Source: Saprospiraceae bacterium (lineage in GTDB: Bacteria; Bacteroidota; Bacteroidia; Chitinophagales; Saprospiraceae). From it: a stretch of DNA of 64,000 nucleotides. Location: assembly GCA_016787285.1 (NCBI GenBank), contig JAEUUV010000095.1:1-64000 (forward strand), written 5' to 3'. Positions 42,801-50,083 of the stretch are shown in pieces. The notes beneath the pieces were generated by a model. That model saw only the letters and a program-made list of their open reading frames with translations. It did no database searches and had not been told where the DNA came from. How positions within the stretch are numbered: position 1 is the first letter of the stretch; each line of letters begins with the position of its first letter. Both the position numbers and the translations under genes were made by a program.

Positions 42801-44531
42801 GGTTGTATTACGTTCAACATTCCCCCGGGCGCCATACCGCCTTTTCTTATTGATTTGAAACGCACGGGAGACCCCACCAGCAAACAATACCCCACCACCC
42901 TGAATACCTTCGAAGTGTGCAACCTCCCTTCCGGAGTTTATGACGCAACCATTTCCGACGCATCCGGCAATTCGCACACCATCAGCCCGATCCCGGTGGC
43001 GCAGTTGCAGCAAGCCATTGTCAGCGATTCGCGCGTGGAGCCGTTTGATGATTTCAAAAACGGCTCGATCAAACTGAACCCGGTGCCTGCCAGCGCCAAC
43101 CTGACATACGAGTGGAACTACAACGGCCTGACGAGCAGTACGATTTCCAACCTCGACTCCGGCACCTACGTGGTTACGGTAACCAACCTGACCTCCGGTT
43201 GCACAGCCGTGTACACCTTTGAACTCAACCGCACCTACCAACCCTTCCAGTGTAGCCTCGTGCAGGTGACACCTACCACTTGTGCCAATGCAAGCGCCGG
43301 CGCGATCTCGATTTCCGTATCCGGCGCCGACGGCCCGACCTACACCTACGCCTGGGCCGGCCCGAACGGGTACACGTCCACCAATCAGAACATTACCGGC
43401 CTGTTGCCGGGCACATACACCTGCACGGTGTTTGATGAAAGTCTGGTACCGCATACCTGCCCGGTGGCTACGGTCACCTCGCAGTCACAACTCGCCGTCA
43501 CGAACGTAAACATCCTGACCGACTACAACGGCTTCGAGGTCAGCGGCGCAACGGTATGCGACGGCGGCGCCTCGGTGGTCTTCTCGGGTCAGGTCGGCAA
43601 CGTGAACGTGGCCTGGAGCAACGGCGTATCGGGCGCCTCGAACACCACCCTCTGCGGCGGCAACTACACCGTGACGGTCACCGACCAGTTGGGTTGTACG
43701 TCCACCTGGACGGGCAGCCTGACCTTCCCGACTTCGGTGGTAGGCAGTGCCGTCATTTCCACCAACTTCAACGGCTACGGCGTGAGCTGCGACGGCCACT
43801 GCGACGGCAGCGCCAGCGTATCCGCCGTGGGCGGCGTGCCGCCGTATCGCATTGCCTGGCCGACCGGTCAGGTGGACCAACAGGTGCTGCTCGGCGGGTT
43901 CTCCCAAGCCAATCAGTTGTGCGGCGGCGAATACAAAGTGACCATCACCGACAAAAATAACGTGGTCACGGTGTACACCTTCACGATCACCGAACCCGAC
44001 CCGTTAGTATTTGAATATTCAAGTGTGCCGCCGGTGTCCTTCAGCCTCTGCGACGGTGAAGTGATCGCCGATGTGCCCGCAGGTGTGGGCGATCTTACCC
44101 TCACCTGGTCCACCAACCTCGGCAAAAACGGTACCGGCCCGCGGGCCGAAGATCTCTGCCCGGGCGAACGCGTGACCTTTATCGTGGTAGACGAAAACGG
44201 CTGTACCGGTGTAGGCAACTTTCAGATGGAATATCCGGTGGACGGCTGTCTCCAGGTACGCCCGGTCATTACGCCCGGCTCGCTTGACGGCAAAAACGAC
44301 TACGCACTCATCACCTGCATCGAAGATTACCCGGATAACGTCTTCGAAATTTACAACCGCTGGGGCCAGTTGGTGGAAATCATCCGGGGCTACAACAACG
44401 GCAGCAGCCGCTGGGAGGGCTTCAAGGACGGACAACTTCTGCCCGACGGCGCGTACTACTTCGTGCTGAAATACACCGACAAAGACGGTATCGGCCAGGT
44501 GCTCAAAGGTAATATCAATCTTATCCGCTAA
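39855..44531 (+). CDS. Large T9SS type B adhesin: three cohesin-like modules plus SprB-like repeats
   Basis: A 1558-residue surface protein. The signal peptide (to about residue 27, LQVSGQ; start at 39855 or 39864) is followed by three cohesin-like modules (about residues 28-165, 170-315, 322-465). These share the pattern VGDTVSLQLKVTNFTNITSLQ / VKNFNNLVSMSYVMHWD / VKNFTDVISTQFGITYNP. From about residue 470 many SprB-like modules follow (NVTCFGGSNGAINQIPAGG, YTYKWAG, GTYTVTITDSKGC). The C-terminal ~85 residues are a gliding-associated type B sorting domain (VITPGSLDGKNDY, YNRWGQLVE, LKGNINLIR). The PorP/SprF gene directly downstream is its probable export partner. Confidence 0.9.
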   Translation: MFKMRPIRTHFLMAGLLLFLHLQVSGQALITTFTPATVTAAVGDTVSLQLKVTNFTNITSLQLPITYNASLLQFVTITGATLPGFAASNYNATSGKVTVSWYPDLAQYPSGYTAAANATIFTMRFIVTALGNSAVNIANVTPGIEVTRNNIEISVTFGSGGTTITGTGNPATTFQVQSNTIHIAKGQTGCMPVTVKNFNNLVSMSYVMHWDTSVLQYQNTKNYNLPDLAASSFNVLPANSGNLLMSWFEQALTGITRPNGTTIYEVCFLAKGNAGSTSMVTIDGVGFPPGGGPAEAITLSSTDVWTPGSGVADTIFVIAPLPPANAVTFTADKDTVVVNGMTCVDVRVKNFTDVISTQFGITYNPAIIQFKSPIQFGSNPLGLSAANFNTSIPGEIKFTWFDQNALGVDLPDSTIIFSICFNAIGAGGTQSPFNFVSLPGLPVEVVKEPGGEVTPQLNNGHVYITAFVPPVLTVTPTPANCSGSATGSISTKLIQGGPAMNYTFSGPGISGGSMTTTDTFVVNLTPGTYTVTVTVSGGVTATATAVVTAPAAVSSAISVNNVTCFGGSNGAINQIPAGGTAPYTYKWAGNPALPGNGMPTTQNLSGLVAGTYTVTITDSKGCTFVSNPAIQVNQATSPSFAPSLTLIGRVNCFGQSTGSVSLPNPSGGTAPHTFSWSNGAVTKNITNVAAATYTLTVTDANMCTKTFQYTVPGPTAALAISQTGSTTPATCFGANNGKASVNVSGGTPFSGTPAYTVSWRKDSPTGNVIDTGTNADNLVPGVYYPVVTDSFGCTANIANPITILGPTSAITTNPTTSNVKCSGNNDGSITLAPAGGNGGPYTVLWSPNNQSGLTINNLPPGSYIPTVTDAQGCTTTTAAINITAPQPIAVGDTTIVPQDGLTPGSITLEQITGGTGTLTYSWTGPNGFTSNNQNITGLTFGLYTVTITDANNCTMTATYEVKSTNILILSTASPIKPSCNDDGCITFNIPPGAIPPFLIDLKRTGDPTSKQYPTTLNTFEVCNLPSGVYDATISDASGNSHTISPIPVAQLQQAIVSDSRVEPFDDFKNGSIKLNPVPASANLTYEWNYNGLTSSTISNLDSGTYVVTVTNLTSGCTAVYTFELNRTYQPFQCSLVQVTPTTCANASAGAISISVSGADGPTYTYAWAGPNGYTSTNQNITGLLPGTYTCTVFDESLVPHTCPVATVTSQSQLAVTNVNILTDYNGFEVSGATVCDGGASVVFSGQVGNVNVAWSNGVSGASNTTLCGGNYTVTVTDQLGCTSTWTGSLTFPTSVVGSAVISTNFNGYGVSCDGHCDGSASVSAVGGVPPYRIAWPTGQVDQQVLLGGFSQANQLCGGEYKVTITDKNNVVTVYTFTITEPDPLVFEYSSVPPVSFSLCDGEVIADVPAGVGDLTLTWSTNLGKNGTGPRAEDLCPGERVTFIVVDENGCTGVGNFQMEYPVDGCLQVRPVITPGSLDGKNDYALITCIEDYPDNVFEIYNRWGQLVEIIRGYNNGSSRWEGFKDGQLLPDGAYYFVLKYTDKDGIGQVLKGNINLIR

Positions 44532-44542
44532 TATCGCCGTTT

Positions 44543-44593
44543 GCCGTCGGCTGTTGGCTTCCCTTCGCACAAGGAAGGCCAGCAGCCGGCGGC
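44543..44593 (+). terminator. Hairpin between the type B adhesin and porP/sprF-like gene
   Basis: GCCGTCGGCTGTTGGC (44543-44558) pairs with GCCAGCAGCCGGCGGC (44578-44593) with two mismatches. No T-run follows, so it could act as an mRNA processing or attenuation site rather than a full terminator. Confidence 0.5.
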
Positions 44594-44632
44594 CAACAGC
44601 CCAACATTCACCTTCCCATCACATCGGTTATT

Positions 44633-45589
44633 ATGAAAAAAGTACTCTTTACTTCCATATTCGGCCTGCTCGTACTGGCCGCTTCGGCTCAGGAACACGC
44701 CGTGTACTCCCACTATCAGGTCATGCCGACGCTCATCAACCCGGCGCTGGTTGGTTTTGACAATTCCCACACCTTTTTGGTAAACGCCCGCAGCGCATGG
44801 TCGGGGTTCCCCGGCGCGCCCACCACGTACACGTTCATGTACAACGGCCCGGTGGGCGACAAACTCGGCCTTGGTGGCAGCGTACTGTCCGAAACCATCG
44901 GCTCGCAACATGTCAGCCGTATCCAGGGCATGTACTCGTTCCGCTTCAAATTGCAAAGCGCCCAGATCGGTCTGGGTTTGACGACGGAATTCCTGCGCCG
45001 CCGCGTCAACAACGACGTGCTGAGCAATCCGCTCGTGGATCCGGGCGACCAAACGCTGGAAGGCGCCGTGGACGGCCAGCAGGTGTTTTCCTCGTCGTTT
45101 GGCGCACACATCCTGTTCGATCAAAAAGTGTTTCTCAGTCTTGTGTTGCCCACGGCCATTCGCGCCCGTCTCGACGAAATTCCGCTCGACGATCCCACGC
45201 TCGAAAACGGCGCCGGCACGCAGTATTTCATTTTCCAGTTAGGCGCCAATCTGGACCTGCCCAACCAGAATTTCAAACTCGTTCCTTCGCTCGCCATTCG
45301 CCGCGTGCGCGACGTGCCGTTCCAGGTGGACCTGAACGTGCAGGGCCGTTTCCTCGACGACAAACTCGTGGCGGGCCTGACCTACCGCCCCAATTCCAAA
45401 GGCTCAATGGCTTTCCTGCTCGGCACACGCTACAACAACTTCAACCTGTACTACAGCTACGACGTGTCGTTCGGGCCGTTCCAGCAGTACAGCACCGGCT
45501 CGCATGAGGTCACCGCGGCGTACAGTTTTGCCCGTAAAAAACCGGTGATTCCGATTCAGAACACGAACATCTACCAGCAAGGGGAATAG
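44633..45589 (+). CDS. PorP/SprF family type IX secretion outer-membrane protein
   Basis: A 318-residue beta-barrel protein with signal peptide MKKVLFTSIFGLLVLAASAQ. The family signature opens the mature protein (HAVYSHYQVMPTLINPALVGF), followed by SAWSGFPGAPTTYTFMYNGPVGDKLGLGGSV and repeated amphipathic strands ending YSYDVSFGPF...GSHEVTAAYSF. In Flavobacterium, SprF is needed for export of SprB, and PorP/SprF paralogues are typically encoded next to type B-domain proteins. That is the case here, with the adhesin ending 102 bases upstream. It probably binds the secreted adhesin at the cell surface. Confidence 0.93.
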   Translation: MKKVLFTSIFGLLVLAASAQEHAVYSHYQVMPTLINPALVGFDNSHTFLVNARSAWSGFPGAPTTYTFMYNGPVGDKLGLGGSVLSETIGSQHVSRIQGMYSFRFKLQSAQIGLGLTTEFLRRRVNNDVLSNPLVDPGDQTLEGAVDGQQVFSSSFGAHILFDQKVFLSLVLPTAIRARLDEIPLDDPTLENGAGTQYFIFQLGANLDLPNQNFKLVPSLAIRRVRDVPFQVDLNVQGRFLDDKLVAGLTYRPNSKGSMAFLLGTRYNNFNLYYSYDVSFGPFQQYSTGSHEVTAAYSFARKKPVIPIQNTNIYQQGE

Positions 45590-45593
45590 AGAT

Positions 45594-45765
45594 TGATTCG
45601 ATTGATTCGATTGTACAATTTTCGGGGGCAAGGTTACGGCGGGAATCCTGCGTATGCAAAACCTGAGCGTAATCGAATCAATCGGATTAATCGAATCAAT
45701 CGGAACAATCGAATCAATCGGATTAATCGGATTAATCGAATCAATCGAAACAATATTAACAATTG
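45594..45765. repeat. Nonamer inverted arrays with 60-base core, copy A
   Basis: Two TGATTCGAT units from 45594, a core at 45612-45671 (TGTACAATTTTCGGGGGC ... AACCTGAGCGTA), then about nine inverted units to 45765. The core is repeated in inverted orientation at 56448-56510 with two or so differences. Copy A lies just after the porP/sprF-like stop. Confidence 0.9.
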
Positions 45766-45814
45766 GTTTTTGGGATTGGCCTCTCCGCGAAACGTCGCCG
45801 GAGGGGCTTTTTTC

Positions 45815-45944
45815 GCAGGGCGGCACGTGTCTCGTGCGCAGGGGTACGTGTCGCATCCGCAGGGGTACGTGTCGCGTCCGCAGGGGTACCTGTCGCGTCC
45901 GCAGGGCTGCACCCTGCGTTGATGTATGGCGCCCTTTCAGGGCT
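45815..45944 (+). repeat. 21-base minisatellite and two-hairpin element, copy 2
   Basis: Three 21-base units (45838-45900, unit begins GCAGGGGTACGTGTCGC) plus a diverged unit at 45815. The last merges into a 44-base two-hairpin element (45901-45944: GCAGGGCTGCACCCTGC then GGCGCCCTTTCAGGGCT), a near copy of 17970-18013. It ends eight bases before the stop of the hydrolase gene. Open frames through it (RGTCRVRRGTCRVRR) are not credible genes. Confidence 0.85.
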
Positions 45945-45951
45945 TTGCGGG

Positions 45952-46776
45952 TTAGATTTGCAGGCTCAGCATCCAGTCGAGCGTAGCCTGAAACACCTGT
46001 TCCTGCTCGGGTTCGTTGTGAATTTCGTGGTACAGGCTGGGCCACTCCCGGAAGGCTACTTTTCCCCGAAGACGACCGGCCAGTTCGCGGGTGGCGGGCG
46101 CCGAGGTGATGCGGTCGCCGGCGCCGTGCAGCAGCAGCAGGGGGACAGGTGTTTCGCCGCTGTACTGGTTTAGCCAGATGGCTGCGTCCAGCAGTTGGAT
46201 GCCGGCGGCTACGCTGAGCCGGTTGTGTACCAGCGGGTCGTTTCGGTAGGCTTCCACTACCAGTGGATTGCGGGAAAGGAAGTGCTCGGCAAGTCCGTTG
46301 GGCAGTCGAAGCGACGGGGTCAGGCGGTTCAGGACGCGTCCGGCCAACACTTTCAGTACCGGAGCCGGAAACGCCAGTCGCACCCAGGGCGCCGTGGCGA
46401 TCACCCCGTTCAGGTTCGGGCGGCGGCGCAGGAGGTAGTTCAGCACCAGATTTCCGCCCATGGAATGGCCGTACAGGAAGTGCCGGGCATCGGGATAACG
46501 CTCCCGTGTTTCGTCAAGCGCCTGACCGATGTCGTCCAGCAAGGCGTCCAGGCTGCGGGCATGGCCGCGGGTGCCGGCGCTTTTGCCGTAGCCCTGCTGG
46601 TCGTAACCGAGTACAGCCACGCCACGGTCGTTGAACCATTGCCCGAGGTGGTCGTAGCGTCCGATATGCTCGCCCTGGCCGTGTACGAGGGTGATGGCGG
46701 CCCAGGGTTTTTTCTCCGGCCAATGAGCGGCGTGAATGCGCAGGCCTTCGGCGTTGGTCCAGGTGAGTTCTTCCAT
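45952..46776 (-). CDS. Alpha/beta hydrolase, monoacylglycerol lipase/lysophospholipase-like
   Basis: A 274-residue serine hydrolase of the Hydrolase_4 group. The oxyanion region VHGQGEHIGRYDHL (residues 31-44), nucleophile elbow GHSMGG (S105), acid D221 (LLLHGAGDRITS) and histidine H253 (HEIHNE) form a complete triad. Relatives cleave monoacylglycerols or lysophospholipids. There is no signal peptide, so it is cytoplasmic. It is downstream of the OmpA-SPOR gene on the same strand with 12 bases between, which suggests cotranscription. Confidence 0.92.
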   Translation of the reverse strand: MEELTWTNAEGLRIHAAHWPEKKPWAAITLVHGQGEHIGRYDHLGQWFNDRGVAVLGYDQQGYGKSAGTRGHARSLDALLDDIGQALDETRERYPDARHFLYGHSMGGNLVLNYLLRRRPNLNGVIATAPWVRLAFPAPVLKVLAGRVLNRLTPSLRLPNGLAEHFLSRNPLVVEAYRNDPLVHNRLSVAAGIQLLDAAIWLNQYSGETPVPLLLLHGAGDRITSAPATRELAGRLRGKVAFREWPSLYHEIHNEPEQEQVFQATLDWMLSLQI

Positions 46777-46788
46777 TGTCGGTGCAGG

Positions 46789-47697
46789 TTAGTGGTCAAA
46801 ATATGTTCGGGTTTCCCGGGCAAAACCCGCGACCCGGGCGCCGGGCGCATCGGGGTGGATTTTTTCCAGTAAAAACTGCCGCGCTTCGGGCAGGGTAAAA
46901 AACGCACCGGTGTAGTAGCAATACGGGCCGCCGGGCACCTGACGCAGGAATACGGTTTCGTATTTGCGAAGCCGGGCATCATCCGCAGCAAGCGGTTTTT
47001 CGGTACAGGCAATTTCTACGGTGTAGCCGGTGAATGTGCCGGGCAAAGGCTTGGGCGCCGCCGGTTTGTTTTCCAGTAGTTCGGAAAAATAGTCGGTAGC
47101 GCCGGAGGAGACAGTGGGCCGTGTGCTGTTGTCAGTGGATGGCGGCGGCGGTACCGGGGTAGCGGTCACGGTAGGTATGGGTGGTCGAGCGGGGCTTGAC
47201 CGGGTGTCTGGTGCGGTTTTTCCAGTGGAGGCGCCAAGCGCCAGCCAGGCTGCACGCGTGGTGGAATCGGCAGGAAGGTTTTTTACGCGCAGTTCGACCC
47301 GGCGGTTTTGTCGCTTTTCGGCTTCGGAGCAGCGGGCGCCGCGTCGGCAGCGGTTGATCGGTTGCGACTCGCCGTATCCTTTGGTTTTCACACGTTTGTC
47401 GGCTACGCCTCGGTGTATCAGGTACGAGCCGACGGCCTGTGCACGCCGCTGCGACAAACGCAGGTTGTACGCCGTGCTGCCGCTCGCGTCGGTGTGTACG
47501 CCTACCTCGATCGTGGCTGCGGGCGTGGATTTGAGCAGGGTAGCCAGGGCATCCAGCGTGCGCCAGGCCTCCGAACCGACAGCCGAACTGTTGGCCGGGA
47601 AATGCACGTCGGCCAACACAAGGTGCAGGGCGGCGGCAGGTTGGGCGGTGGCGTCTAAAGCAGCAAAAAGCAGCAGGAGAACAGAGCGGATGTTCAT
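46789..47697 (-). CDS. OmpA-family protein with C-terminal SPOR-like domain
   Basis: A 302-residue exported protein: signal peptide to about residue 18 (AALDATAQ), then an OmpA-like peptidoglycan-binding domain. That domain shows LADVHFPANSSAVGSEAWRTLD, TIEVGVHTDASGSTAYNLRLSQRRAQAV, TKGYGESQPIN and KRQNRRVELRV. A Pro/Thr-rich linker (about residues 170-215) leads to a C-terminal SPOR-like module (YTVEIACTEKPL ... VPGGPYCYYTGAFFTLPEARQFL). It probably ties the envelope to peptidoglycan. A candidate -7 box lies about 33 bases upstream, in a divergent region shared with fmt. Confidence 0.88.
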   Translation of the reverse strand: MNIRSVLLLLFAALDATAQPAAALHLVLADVHFPANSSAVGSEAWRTLDALATLLKSTPAATIEVGVHTDASGSTAYNLRLSQRRAQAVGSYLIHRGVADKRVKTKGYGESQPINRCRRGARCSEAEKRQNRRVELRVKNLPADSTTRAAWLALGASTGKTAPDTRSSPARPPIPTVTATPVPPPPSTDNSTRPTVSSGATDYFSELLENKPAAPKPLPGTFTGYTVEIACTEKPLAADDARLRKYETVFLRQVPGGPYCYYTGAFFTLPEARQFLLEKIHPDAPGARVAGFARETRTYFDH

Positions 47698-47729
47698 GGA
47701 TGTACTGTTGCATGTTGGCCGGGGTGTGG

Positions 47730-47737
47730 CAAAAGTA
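47730..47737 (-). promoter_or_regulatory. -7 box (TACTTTTG) for the OmpA-SPOR gene
   Basis: A perfect TAnnTTTG on the minus strand, 32 bases from the ATG at 47697, in the 74-base gap shared with divergent fmt. Confidence 0.45.
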
Positions 47738-47758
47738 GTGCTAAACCTCGATTATGCT

Positions 47759-47766
47759 TAAGTTTG
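47759..47766 (+). promoter_or_regulatory. -7 box (TAAGTTTG) directly in front of fmt
   Basis: A perfect TAnnTTTG ends five bases (CCCCC) before the ATG at 47772, consistent with a leaderless fmt message. Confidence 0.5.
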
Positions 47767-47771
47767 CCCCC

Positions 47772-48683
47772 ATGCGTATCGTTTTTATGGGCACGCCCGA
47801 TTTTGCTGTGCCCGCACTCGAAATTTTGCTGAACCGCGGCCACGAAATTCCCGCCGTGGTCACCGCTCCCGACAAGCCCGGAGGCCGTCAGGGAATGCAG
47901 GAGTCTGCCGTGAAAAAGTTCGCCGTAAGCCACGGATTGCGGGTGTTGCAACCGGAAAAACTGAAAAATCCGGCCTTTCTGGAGGAACTGCGTGCCTGCC
48001 GTGCCGACCTGCAGGTGGTCGTCGCCTTCCGGATGCTACCCGAAGCAGTATGGGCCATGCCGCCCCTCGGCACACTCAACCTGCACGGCTCGCTGTTGCC
48101 GAAATACCGCGGCGCAGCGCCGATCAACTGGGCCGTCATCAACGGCGAAACCGAGACCGGGGTTACCACCTTCCTGCTTCGCCACGAAATTGACACGGGC
48201 GACATCCTGTTTCAGGAAAAAATGCCCATCGGCGAAAATGAAACCGCCGGCGAACTGCACGACCGCATGATGGACGTCGGCGCCCGGCTCGTGCTGCACA
48301 CCGTGCAGGCCATCGAACGCGGCGAGGCCCGCCCACAACCTCAGACCGACACCGAGGCCACACATGCGCCCAAAATTTTCACGGAAACCTGCCGGATCAA
48401 TTTCGAGCAACCCACGCGCTGGGTGCATGATTTCATCCGCGGGCTGAGTCCATACCCCGGCGCCTGGACCCTGCTGAGCGGCAGCACGCTCAAAATTCTC
48501 CGGACGGAAAAAGAAGTGGCCGCACACGACCTCGTGCCCGGTCGCTTCGTCACCGACGGCAAAAGCCGGCTCAAAATCAGCACACTCGACGGCTTCGTAC
48601 AAGTGCTCGAACTCCAACTCGAAGGCAAACGGCGCATGGGTGTGCGGGAGTTTTTGAATGGACACCGGAATCTGTTTGATTGA
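47772..48683 (+). CDS. fmt: Methionyl-tRNA formyltransferase
   Basis: A 303-residue enzyme that formylates initiator Met-tRNA with 10-formyl-THF. The N-terminus MRIVFMGTPDFAVPALEIL and the catalytic blocks NLHGSLLPKYRGAAPINWAVING (N103, H105) and HEIDTGDIL (D144) are complete. The C-terminal OB-like tRNA-binding part follows (LSPYPGAWTLL, GKRRMGVREFL). The ATG at 47772 is preferred to one six codons upstream. The TGA stop is the first three bases of a nonamer array. The gene is convergent with the PagL-like gene. Confidence 0.96.
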   Translation: MRIVFMGTPDFAVPALEILLNRGHEIPAVVTAPDKPGGRQGMQESAVKKFAVSHGLRVLQPEKLKNPAFLEELRACRADLQVVVAFRMLPEAVWAMPPLGTLNLHGSLLPKYRGAAPINWAVINGETETGVTTFLLRHEIDTGDILFQEKMPIGENETAGELHDRMMDVGARLVLHTVQAIERGEARPQPQTDTEATHAPKIFTETCRINFEQPTRWVHDFIRGLSPYPGAWTLLSGSTLKILRTEKEVAAHDLVPGRFVTDGKSRLKISTLDGFVQVLELQLEGKRRMGVREFLNGHRNLFD

Positions 48684-48798
48684 TTCGATTGATTCGATTG
48701 ATTCGATTGATTCGATTGGAGTCACAGCCGATACCTTTCGGCGGAGCGCATGTATCCTGCACTCAAAACTCAAAACTCAAAACTCAAAACTCAAAACT
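48681..48798. repeat. Nonamer array facing heptamer array between convergent stop codons
   Basis: From the fmt TGA at 48681, four perfect TGATTCGAT units run on the plus strand to 48716. From the PagL-like gene's TAG at 48799-48797, five TTTTGAG units run on the minus strand to about 48762. Two different array types thus start at the two facing stop codons. Confidence 0.9.
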
Positions 48799-49897
48799 AC
48801 CAAAGCCACCCTGCCCGGATATCAAACACATCCGCCTCGTGCCGGTGCGCTTTGAGGGTAGCGCCAAACTGGACGTGTTTTCCAATCAGGTAAAAAAGCC
48901 CGTATCGCTGGTACAGCAGATCGGTGGTGCGGGTTGGGTTGTGTACATAGACGCCCATATGCAGGGTGAACCGCACGCGTCCGGACAGCAGTTCGTGGCC
49001 GGCCAGCAGGCCGCCCAGCAAGGCGCTTCGGGAATCGCCCACGCGGTCAAGTTCCGCCCGTCTGCCGCCGTCGTGAATCCATTCGGTGCCGGCGGAGAGG
49101 GCGCTGATCCGGCCTACGCGCCGTCCCGCCATAGCGATGCCGCCGATCAGCCAGTGCAAGTTGCTTTCCGGAAACTGGTCGTTTGCCTCCACGGTTTTGA
49201 GTGACCCTACGGCGTGCAGGTACCAGAAATTGCGGGGTTCGTTTTTCCAGTCCTGCGTTTTGGGCGCGCGACGAATGGGCGCCGGGTTCAAATTGTACGC
49301 GGCGCCGGCATTCCAGGTAGGGAAATTCATGCCCTTGTTGGGGCTTTTCATGCCGCCGTTCGAGATGTGGTTGTAGTTGAAACCCAGCGACAGTTCCCAG
49401 TTCGGGGTGGCTTTGTACGTCAGGTAGACATTGGTCATCAGGAAAAAACTGATGGGTGTGCTGAAAAAAAGGTTGGTCGGGTTGGTTTCGGCATCGTACA
49501 CGCGGTTCAGGTACGACACCCCGATGCCCATTTGCACGGAACCGTACAGCCGCCGGTCGGGACGGATGAGCGGCTCCACGAACGCCGCCCCCGTGAGGCA
49601 GGAGCCGAGCACGGCGGGGTTGTCGTAGTTGATGTACTGGAGCATAAACCCGCGCTTGGCCACTACGCCCGACCGGCTCGTACGTGCTTCACGCGTTTCG
49701 ATCCATTGCACGTTCAGTTCCGCTCCAAAGGGTTTGGAGTTGGATACGCCGATCAGGTCCCGGGAGTGCGGGATGATAAATCCGTAATGCGCGCGCATGC
49801 CGAGCAGCATGGGGTTGCGGGTGGGTTCGGGAGGCGCTTCAGATTGTGCGTAAGCAGCAAGCGGTAGAAAAATAAGCCAAATGAAAGCCGATTTCAT
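48797..49897 (-). CDS. PagL-like acyloxyacyl hydrolase / lipid A 3-O-deacylase family outer-membrane protein
   Basis: A 366-residue outer-membrane protein with signal peptide MKSAFIWLIFLPLAAYAQ. The motif FNYNHISNGG (H177, S179, N180) is the catalytic His-Ser site of PagL-type lipid A deacylases, and alternating amphipathic strands surround it. It is about twice the length of Pseudomonas PagL, as is usual for the Bacteroidota version, which often carries extra strands. It may trim acyl chains from lipid A, giving a link to the LpxL-like acyltransferase at 19 kb. Confidence 0.85.
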   Translation of the reverse strand: MKSAFIWLIFLPLAAYAQSEAPPEPTRNPMLLGMRAHYGFIIPHSRDLIGVSNSKPFGAELNVQWIETREARTSRSGVVAKRGFMLQYINYDNPAVLGSCLTGAAFVEPLIRPDRRLYGSVQMGIGVSYLNRVYDAETNPTNLFFSTPISFFLMTNVYLTYKATPNWELSLGFNYNHISNGGMKSPNKGMNFPTWNAGAAYNLNPAPIRRAPKTQDWKNEPRNFWYLHAVGSLKTVEANDQFPESNLHWLIGGIAMAGRRVGRISALSAGTEWIHDGGRRAELDRVGDSRSALLGGLLAGHELLSGRVRFTLHMGVYVHNPTRTTDLLYQRYGLFYLIGKHVQFGATLKAHRHEADVFDIRAGWLW

Positions 49898-50083
49898 GCA
49901 AAGACTGCGTGATATGGTATGCTTTTTTCAAAATGGAGAGCGGACGGCGTTGCGCCCGCTCCCGCGTATGGTGACACCCGCGCATGTAGCAGCAGGCGGA
50001 ACGACGGCGGCCCCGTCGAGCGGGGTTCCACCGTTTTCTTGATACCTGGCGTTTGAGGGCAACAAAAGTACGCGTTCGGGCAC
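49898..50083 (-). other. Long structured leader region of the PagL-like gene
   Basis: A -7 box (TACTTTTG, minus strand 50070-50063) implies a leader of about 160 bases. It contains GC-rich self-complementary segments, for example GGAGCGG with CCGTCCGCTC (about 49935-49965) and CCCCG with CGGGG (about 50010-50030). No known riboswitch consensus was recognised. Confidence 0.4.

Noticed and set aside
45593..45986. Open frames across the nonamer and 21-base repeats encoding RINRIN or RGTCRVRR peptides
   Set aside because: Nine- and 21-base units keep any frame open automatically; there is no start context, family or domain.
49898..50083. Resemblance of TATCAAGAAA...GGTGGA in the PagL-gene leader to the start of a SAM-I riboswitch
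   Set aside because: The downstream conserved core (GGGACTGGCCC, GAAACCC) is missing and the gene is unrelated to methionine metabolism.
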